Shown here: positions 1-7,500 of the stretch, piece after piece
Layout of the letters: each line of letters begins with the position of its first letter
How positions within the stretch are numbered: position 1 is the stretch's first letter
DNA from: UBA60 sp964587885
GTDB lineage: Archaea; Thermoplasmatota; Poseidoniia; Poseidoniales; Poseidoniaceae
Reading direction: 5' to 3'
Length of the DNA: 10,169 nucleotides
NCBI GenBank assembly: GCA_964587885.1
Contig: CAZPME010000038.1
Coordinates: forward strand, 1 to 10,169
The notes under the pieces: generated by a model
What the model saw: only the letters and a program-made list of their open reading frames with translations
Databases searched by the model: none
Told to the model about the DNA's origin: nothing
Position numbers and translations under genes: made by a program

Positions 1-1
1 T

Positions 2-889
2 TTTCTCTCGATGCTAGCACTGGCACTTTATCCAACCCGAGCAACTTTGCAAAAGCAAATTGTTGCTGACCCCAATGGTGGAGCAAATAATTACGTCGAG
101 AAATCGGTCGCACGTTCGGCTGAAAATATTACCTTCACCTGGACTCTTAGAGCACCAGTGGCAGGCAATTACGATTTGCTAGCAAGCATCCATCATGGCG
201 GTACATCACAACCCGCACATGGTAATTCACCGTCAATTTCTTTCGCGGTAGTCGAGCCACCAGCAAATCTCCCGCGCTTATCTACTGATTTCACCCCCCC
301 ATCAACTCGTTCATTGGGTGAAGAAACCACTATCGAATTGGTTACTGATGATGTCGACTCATTTTCAATTGAATGGCGTACTGAAGGCGGAGCCATAGAA
401 ATCCTCAATGTGACTGAAGGGAAATTCACCCTACCTGCAGCGGTTAATGCGGGGAAGATCGAATGGCGAGCCCATCTAAATGGCGAAGGGCCAAGTCAGA
501 CCACTCCTTGGTTTGCACTAATTTCACAGGAGCCAGCATGGCAGGTTGATGAACCAACATTATTCCTACAAGGTTTGGCAATGATGTTGTTATTAGCCGG
601 CTTGGTAATGTTGCAACGTCCTAGTAGCGAGATAGAGAAAATTCCGATCGCCGTCGACGCTACTGCATTGGTTGAAGCAACCCATTTCGCTACTGGTCAA
701 CCTCCAGCAGCCCTCGCGCCAGAGCCTATGCCGGCTGCCCTCCCAGTCCCAGCCACACTACCGCAACTAATTCCTACACCAGCACCGATGCCAGCAATTC
801 CCCTTGAGGGGATTCCAGTAGGCTGGAGTATGGAACAGTGGCGCCACTATGGACAAGAATATCTCGACAAAAATGAGGGTGGTGGCTAG
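2..889 (+). CDS. Partial secreted/membrane-anchored protein with C-terminal aromatic tail motif (5' end outside window)
   Basis: The frame is open to the left edge, and the first visible ATG (position 11) lies inside a hydrophobic run (FLS-MLALAL) with no basic N-region. The true start is therefore probably upstream and this run is the end of a signal peptide. Counting from that ATG, residues 35-82 look like a beta-sandwich domain (FTWTLRAP, then a His-rich HHGG, then ISFAVV), and 90-172 like a second one with EWR repeated at 121 and 151. A membrane helix follows at about 184-201 (LFLQGLAMMLLLAGLVML), then a Pro/Ala-rich linker at 230-266, then a short tail at 270-286 (GWSMEQWRHYGQEYLDK). The expected topology is outside, one helix, then a cytoplasmic linker and tail. 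From memory, similar tails end many Marine Group II proteins; I could not check this. The stop lies two bases before the next gene, suggesting co-transcription. The function is unknown; a family name for the first domain would be a guess. Confidence 0.75.
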   Translation, partial: FLSMLALALYPTRATLQKQIVADPNGGANNYVEKSVARSAENITFTWTLRAPVAGNYDLLASIHHGGTSQPAHGNSPSISFAVVEPPANLPRLSTDFTPPSTRSLGEETTIELVTDDVDSFSIEWRTEGGAIEILNVTEGKFTLPAAVNAGKIEWRAHLNGEGPSQTTPWFALISQEPAWQVDEPTLFLQGLAMMLLLAGLVMLQRPSSEIEKIPIAVDATALVEATHFATGQPPAALAPEPMPAALPVPATLPQLIPTPAPMPAIPLEGIPVGWSMEQWRHYGQEYLDKNEGGG

Positions 890-891
890 CA

Positions 892-1419
892 ATGATTTCT
901 GCATCGACCCTTCATGTGATAACTACTGAGTTAACTATCGGAATGTTTTCTCTCGCTGGCTTCTGTTTTCTTTTAATGGTCATTGAGAAAGGTCCCGAGG
1001 TCAAAGATTCAGTTGCCCACTGGGCGCTGGCTGGCGGACTATTGTTTACGCCATTGGCAATAATTACTGGAATGAATTCAGTCCAAGGAGACGAGGTCAG
1101 TAGTCCATTATTAGCCAATAAAATGCTGGCTTCAATGTCCGCCATCGGCTTGTCTATTGGTATATTGTGGAAACGTATCAAAATGGGGCGACAAGAAGGC
1201 CGCTTGCACCCTTCAATTGGAATGGTAGCCACCGGACTGATTTTGCTGACAGCTGGAATGGGCGGCGAATATTCCCGCGGCGAGACCTTGATATTCTTCT
1301 TGCCGAAAACGATGGTATTTCTTTTCCCAATGTGGGCTAGTATGATTATTATGATACTCGGAATCACACTAATTGCTAAAGCAATCATAATGGCAAAACC
1401 AGAATTATCAAGGTCTTGA
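892..1419 (+). CDS. Small multi-pass membrane protein, DUF2231-like
   Basis: This 175-residue protein is strongly hydrophobic. Predicted helices lie near 9-31, 43-61, 76-94, 107-123 and 138-167. The pattern resembles the DUF2231 predicted membrane family: an N-terminal His (H8) entering helix 1, a Trp/Ala-rich helix 2 ending in a Thr-Gly turn (HWALAGGLLFTPLAIITGM), and a helix followed by GGEYSRGE, like the GGE element of that family. Differences are the fifth helix at the C-terminus and a Lys where many members carry a His at the start of helix 3. DUF2231 proteins have no settled function; some resemble four-helix haem or quinone membrane proteins, but haem binding is not shown here. The ATG at 892 follows a G-rich stretch (875-885) that could serve as a weak ribosome binding site. 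The two-base gap to the upstream gene argues for one operon and a joint envelope role. The family call is tentative; that it is a membrane protein is secure. Confidence 0.7.
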   Translation: MISASTLHVITTELTIGMFSLAGFCFLLMVIEKGPEVKDSVAHWALAGGLLFTPLAIITGMNSVQGDEVSSPLLANKMLASMSAIGLSIGILWKRIKMGRQEGRLHPSIGMVATGLILLTAGMGGEYSRGETLIFFLPKTMVFLFPMWASMIIMILGITLIAKAIIMAKPELSRS

Positions 1420-1452
1420 TAAAAAACCTCTATTATTGTGCCAATATGGTGA

Positions 1453-1487
1453 TGATATCGCGAGGCCTACGTGATACGCGAAGCCCT
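1453..1487 (+). repeat. Imperfect direct repeat upstream of the giant gene
   Basis: TGATATCGCGAGGCCT (1453-1468) and TGATACGCGAAGCCCT (1472-1487) are near copies, differing by one indel and a few substitutions, with a period of 19 bases. They lie just upstream of the candidate TATA element. Two half-sites about two helical turns apart could be an operator, but a chance duplication is equally possible. Confidence 0.3.
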
Positions 1488-1501
1488 ATTCAGCCCCTTC
1501 T

Positions 1502-1547
1502 GCTAATATATGAAGAGAATGAGGTCGTGAAACTTCGGGGGTATTCC
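1502..1547 (+). promoter_or_regulatory. Candidate archaeal TATA element and leader of the giant surface-protein gene
   Basis: The stretch CTAATATAT at 1503-1511 resembles an archaeal TATA box. Transcription starting about 25 bases downstream would leave a leader of roughly 10-20 bases before the ATG at 1548. A run of five G (1537-1541) six bases before that ATG could act as a weak ribosome binding site. The 128-bp gap from the preceding stop makes a separate promoter plausible, but no strong BRE is visible and the assignment rests on position and composition alone. Confidence 0.3.
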
Positions 1548-4500
1548 ATGACACCAACAAAGCAAGTAAAAACCATAGTAGAAAATAACCGCAAGACCTC
1601 AGCATCTGCCTTCATCGTACTGATGTTCGTGCTTTCGAGCCTCGGCATGATGAGTAGTTCAATCCTTGATGTTGGTCAAATCCCATCGGGCGACCAGATT
1701 GAGGTAGATGTTACTCCTGTCGCTCTTTCCAGTGCCCAAAGCACCCACCAAGGTGGCCAAGGTGATTGGAATGGAAATATGGGAGGTGCACAATATGGCA
1801 CACAGATGCACGACATATTACTCAAGAACCAGTATTCTGATTACGGGGTAATGAATGGTAAAATCCACGATTTAGACTTGCTTTCTATCCTTTATGGTGG
1901 CTCACGAGGAGCCCTACTTGAGGAAACAATGTCGGACGACCACGATAACGACGGTATCCCGGATTTGACCGACCTTGATGACGATAATGATGGCGCTTAT
2001 GACTTGTTGGAGCGTTTCGATGGTTGCTGGTCAACAGACCCCTACGACCATGATAATGATGGGGTGTCTGACCTCGATGACTTCGACGATGATAACGATG
2101 GAATTCTTGAAGGCCCGATAGATTTTGAATACCTCATTAGTTTAGGTCTCGACCCTTACAATGTATCGACTGATCGATTTGTCAACCAGTCGACAGTCCA
2201 CCCATGGACTATGACTACAGTTGGTCCCGGATACCTCTCAGATCAACATCCATGGGATCATGATAACGATGGAGTTCCCGATGAAGATATCGATGGATCG
2301 GGTGCTGGACGATATGATGAAGACGATGATAACGATGGTCGCATCGATCAATTCCGTTGGCAGTGTGATAGCGATAATGATGGCATGCAGGATTATTTTG
2401 ATGATGATGATGACAATGACGGCATGAAAGATTGGCTCGACGCTAATCCTTATGACAGTTCTAATTCCGCTTCAATGGCTTCAAGCGGTAATCTTTACAA
2501 TGTTGCAGTAGAATGGACTTTTGCTCAATACCGTGATTATTCTGCCGGAGTAAATTTTGTAGAACTTGAAGCCAGTCGACACCCTGGTGCTGCGAGTTTT
2601 AACGATATTTGGGATGGTGACCTTGACAGTGATGGTATTCCAAATTTTATCGACCCCGATAACGATGATGATGGCCTCCCCGATTCTTCTGATACAGATG
2701 ACGATAATGACGGCATTCTCGACATGTTTGATCCAGATGATGACAACGATGGAATCCGTGATGTATGTTGGGATATTGACACTAACAGCGACGGTCTGAA
2801 TGATTATACTAGTGCTGACACTTCACCCTATGCAACTCCTGGTGGCAATACCGATGGCGTAGCTGGTATTGATTGTGAAATGGATTATGATTTTGATTTA
2901 GATGACGACCGTTGGCGACCATTCGACAGTAATTACAACGGTAAATGGGATTGGCTTGATCCTGACCTTGGCGGAACGCTCACACCGGATGATGCTGACC
3001 AAACCCAATTCAACGCTTCCGATTTCCCTAACGATATCGACAATGATAACCTCAATAACAGCGTAGATGCTTTCCCCCTAACCAAGACTAGTGATATGGT
3101 TGGCTGGAACTGCCCAACAATGCAAAACCCCAACCCACCGAACCCTGACCCGCGTTGTACGACAGAGCGAGCATCAACCGCTGGTTTCAATGATTGGGAT
3201 GGTGATGGAATACACAATTGGATTGATATCGATGACGATGGCGATGGTATCATTGATTTTCTCGACATTGATTGGGATTGTGACTTGGATAACGATGCTG
3301 ATTTACACAATATGAATGGTAGTAAATACCGTGATGATGGACCAAACAATGTCGATTCCGATATCGATGGTGATGGTTTAGAGAATGACATTGATTGGGA
3401 TGATGACAACGATGGAATCAGCGACCTTTACGATCCTGATGATGGCAATTGCGGAATTATTGATTATGATACTTCAGATAACTACTACACACCTTGGTAT
3501 CCAATTGGCGATGGTGGATTAACTGACGGCAGTGCTGATGGCGGCGGAGGGGGCAATTATGTCGCCAACGCTACCGACCATTGGAACATGATTTTCTTGG
3601 TTAACCCATTCGCTGATGTTATGTTAGATTACAACGGTAATGACTTCAGCCTAAACCCTCCAACTGGTGGAACCGTGCCTGAATTTTATTGGTACTTCTT
3701 GTCTCGTTGGTCACCGTACAATGGCGGAAATGATTGGGATATTGATTCCGATGGAGATTCATTATCTAATGGCCTTGATACCGATCAAGATGGTGATGGT
3801 ATGCCCGATTGGTGGGACCAAGATGAGGGCAACGATGGAGTTTACGATGTCAATGATATCAAGATGGGTGGCACCTTTGACAACTCCCCTTGTGGTTGGA
3901 CTGCAGGGCCTATTGGTGCTGGATTCATGTGCGGCTATTCTTTGGCCAGTGCTTGGCATATGCCTCTAAATGGTGCTAGTGCACAATTCGGCTCACCGTA
4001 CTCTACTCGGCCGGATGCAAACTTGAATCAAGGTGCTTTCAACCATGCATCTGACTCTAATCTTTCTTGCACATCAAATTGCTATCACTATCAAATTGGT
4101 GGCTCTACTGAATCGGCAATTGAGTATAATGAATTAGTCGATAATAGTGACGCCTTCCTTACTTGGATTGGTTTAGCGAGCGGTATTTGGACTTGGGCAA
4201 TTGATGCTAATGCCAATAGTTTCCCTGACGAAGTTGGCGCGGACATGGATAAGAACGACGTCGATGGTGACATTGATGGCGATGGGAGTGTAAATGTGAT
4301 AGATATCGATGATGATTATGATGCGATTTATGATTGGAATGATGTCGATGATGACAACGATGGCATATGGGATTTCTTTGAAGTCGATACCGATGATGAC
4401 CTCGATAACGATGCTACGCAATCGAATGGTAACTTCTTCAATGGTACAAATTGTGCTGATAATGATGATGACGGCAATGACCAAGATGTCGATGAAGACG

Positions 4501-7500
4501 GTTGGTACAATCCAGTTTGGGATCGTGGTGAAATGAGTCAAGGACTAATGGCGCCGAAATATTACGATGTCGATAATGACAATGATGGAGTTCCTGATGC
4601 CGAAGATCCCGATGATGATAATAACGGAGTTCTTGATTCAGTCCAAGAGACAATGGCGAGTTGCTTTGCTGGTGAGGAACAATCACCCTGGGATCACGAT
4701 AATGATGGAATCACCGACTCTGAAGATGATGATTGGGATGCTGACGGAATTACCAATGCAGTTGAATTAGGTGAAGCATATCCATTCATTGCTGCATGGG
4801 ACCATGATAATGACGGTTTACGCGACGATGTTGATAAGGACGACGATGCTGATGGCATGGAAGACGTGGACGAAGTACTATTGTGGCCAATGCGCTTTAA
4901 CAGTCGTTCGACCAATCCTTGGGATCATGACGATTTCGGTGGTGCTGATAATTTGGCTAACCCAAATGATGCCCGCACCGGACCTGATGCAGTCGACAAC
5001 GATGACGATAACGATAGCCGTGATGATTTGGATTTCGACCATCTTGAAGAGACCTTCACCTCTGATCCGTGCTATACTGGTGCCCAATCAAGTGACTGGG
5101 ACCATGATAACGATTGCATTGCTGATGAAGACGATAAGGCTCCGACCAGTATCAATTTAGAAATACCCGAAACTCTTTGGCTTGACGCATTTAATCCAGC
5201 CATTTTCAAGGGCAATGTGTCATGGATTAATCCCTCGACCCAAATGCCTGAAGTAGGCGCTAATTTACCGGTTCAGGTTCAAATTGCCTGGGCCAGTAAC
5301 AACACTACTGCTCTGCAAACCATTGACGTACTGACCGACCTAACAGGTAATTTCACGGTCGGACAATTCATCTATCCTGAAACTCTTGCTGTTGGCGATA
5401 ATACCACTTATGTGGTATGGGCCGAAGTAACCGAGATGTTTGCCCATAATGGGGCTAAATCAACTGAATATTACATTGGAGCTGAAGGGAATGTCACTAC
5501 TGATTTCAGTGCGTGGGAGTATTTCCGTAGCGATGAACAGCCATTTTGGATAGATTTCAAGGCACACTATACAGCCGATTGGGACCGAGCGATTTACGAT
5601 AACCGAATACAACATATTCCGTTTACATTTGAGGTCATTGGTGGCCAATTCGGCAACCGTTCCAACCCGAGTAATTATACTGGTTTTGACGGCAATGGAT
5701 ACCGTACCGATGCTAACGGATTCGCCTCACTTACCTTCGTGCAAACTTCCGGTTCACAAGGAGTATGGAAACAGGTGCGTTGGAACTCGACCATGGATAA
5801 TGGGATTGGACAACTACCTGGCGGATTTGAGCAAATCATTTGGAGTCCGACCCTAATGAAGCATACTGTAGCCGTCGATGGCGCGGGTAACCAAATTCGC
5901 TATAACTATACTAATACCAGTATGCCAGCAGGTGATTTGGAGATTAGGGGTTACAGTAACCCAGCTTTGGCCATCGAATATCCATTCCCATGGCTACACG
6001 GGTCATCAACCGACCCATTCTATGTTCGCGTTATGCACCGAATGTATGTTGAGGGAACCCTAGAGGTAGATGCAATCAAGCCGGTATATTATTGGAATTC
6101 TACTGTCAACAACGGTGATGGAACTTATGGAAATTGGGCAACTATTTACTTGCAGTCGGCTTTAGATAACGCCGGCATTTCCTTTGAAGATGCAAATGAT
6201 TACCGACCTTGGCCAGTACTTTGGGATGGCGACCCAGATAATCTACCCGGTGCGAATGCAATTCAAGGCACGCCTTCACCTCTAGCCCCATTTTTGAGCG
6301 CTAATACCACTCATTGGCATATTGCCTTGACCAATGGCGGCGATGGTGACCTTCCACCATGTGGTCCATCAAATCCTTCTGATCCAACCAGTCAAGTACG
6401 TTGTGAAATCATTCCTGAAATGAGCACCGGTGAGACCCTAAGAGTTAGGGGGACTATCGCAAACCGCACCCATTCACCATGGACTGCAGATCCTGTAGCG
6501 TTGCAGGTTGATATTGATAGTAATGGAGTATTCCAAGGTGGTCAAGAGACCGCTTATACACAGAACCCACGCCTCATTGAAGGTGAAGCCCGATTCGATT
6601 ACAATTGGACATGGAAGAGTCAGTATCAAGCCGGAGTCTATGGCATGCGTGTAGATTTCACAAATTCAGAATATTATTTCACAGGTAATGGCAGTAATTT
6701 GGCCCAAACTGGTGCATACATCAATGTCACCGTAATTGGAAACACAGACTTTGAAATGAATACCATTCCTCGACTTTATCGCAATTCAAGCAAGGTTATC
6801 GAAGCCCGTTTGATTGACAATTCCTTGCAACCGGTTCGTGATGCACCGGTCAATTGGACTTGGTCATTTGATAGTCGCACCGGTTTGAATTATACCGACG
6901 CCAATGGAATTGTGCGCATTGAGTTTAACATTTCAGCAGATGATGATTTAGGAAATTACACTTTGTCCTTCCAGTACGCAGGAGAATACGCTCCAGCCGA
7001 TGAGAAGTATTTGGTAGGTAATTCCAAGCAACAAGAGGTTTGGGTAGTCAGCCGTACTCATTTGGATGTCACGCAAACTGGGGAAAAGGTGGTTGGTACA
7101 GGTGATAACTGGGACTTAACAGTCCAAGTTCTTGACGATAACAAGACCATCGGTAAGGACGAAGGAGGAATTGCTCTAGAAGGCGACTCAGCCCCCTATG
7201 GCGGCCTTGTAGATGTTATTTTTGAGGGCACTGATTTCATGGATGTCAAGCATCGACAAGTAGTTGCAACTCTTGCACCGAGCGCTGGTTCGGTAATTTT
7301 GCCAAAGTCACGCGCTGATAATAGCCACCTGTGTTTCAACGATGCCGATGGTGATGGTAAAATGGACCGAGATGTTGATGATGATGGATTGCTATCACGC
7401 AACGAATCGATTGGTTGCTTGCGTTCAGATATTTTCCCCTTCGACCCACAATTGCTCAAGGAGATGCCCGATAGTTTCCTTCCCGATGGATTTGGCGGAG

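Noticed and set aside
912..1388. A 158-codon open frame opposite the small membrane protein gene
   Set aside because: The forward frame has a clear helix pattern and fits the operon spacing; the reverse frame shows no recognisable domain or start signal and is a shadow.
1416..1547. TTG at 1416, overlapping the stop of the preceding gene, as the start of the giant protein
   Set aside because: It would add 44 residues of atypical composition before a clear signal peptide. The ATG at 1548 gives a normal N-region and hydrophobic core. A GTG at 1527 is a weaker alternative.
2398..2418. GATGATGATGATGACAATGAC run as a microsatellite or phase-variation tract
   Set aside because: The unit is three bases, so length changes keep the frame and could not switch expression; it simply encodes a run of Asp in a calcium unit.
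1935..5138. Many open frames on both strands across the calcium array, giving Met/Ile/Thr-rich or Ser-rich translations
   Set aside because: They follow from the GAT/GAC/AAT codon periodicity of the DxDxDG array read in other frames, and have low-complexity composition with no domain pattern.
1935..5138. CRISPR array
   Set aside because: The repeats are coding, imperfect and in frame, with irregular spacing and no unique spacers of constant length.
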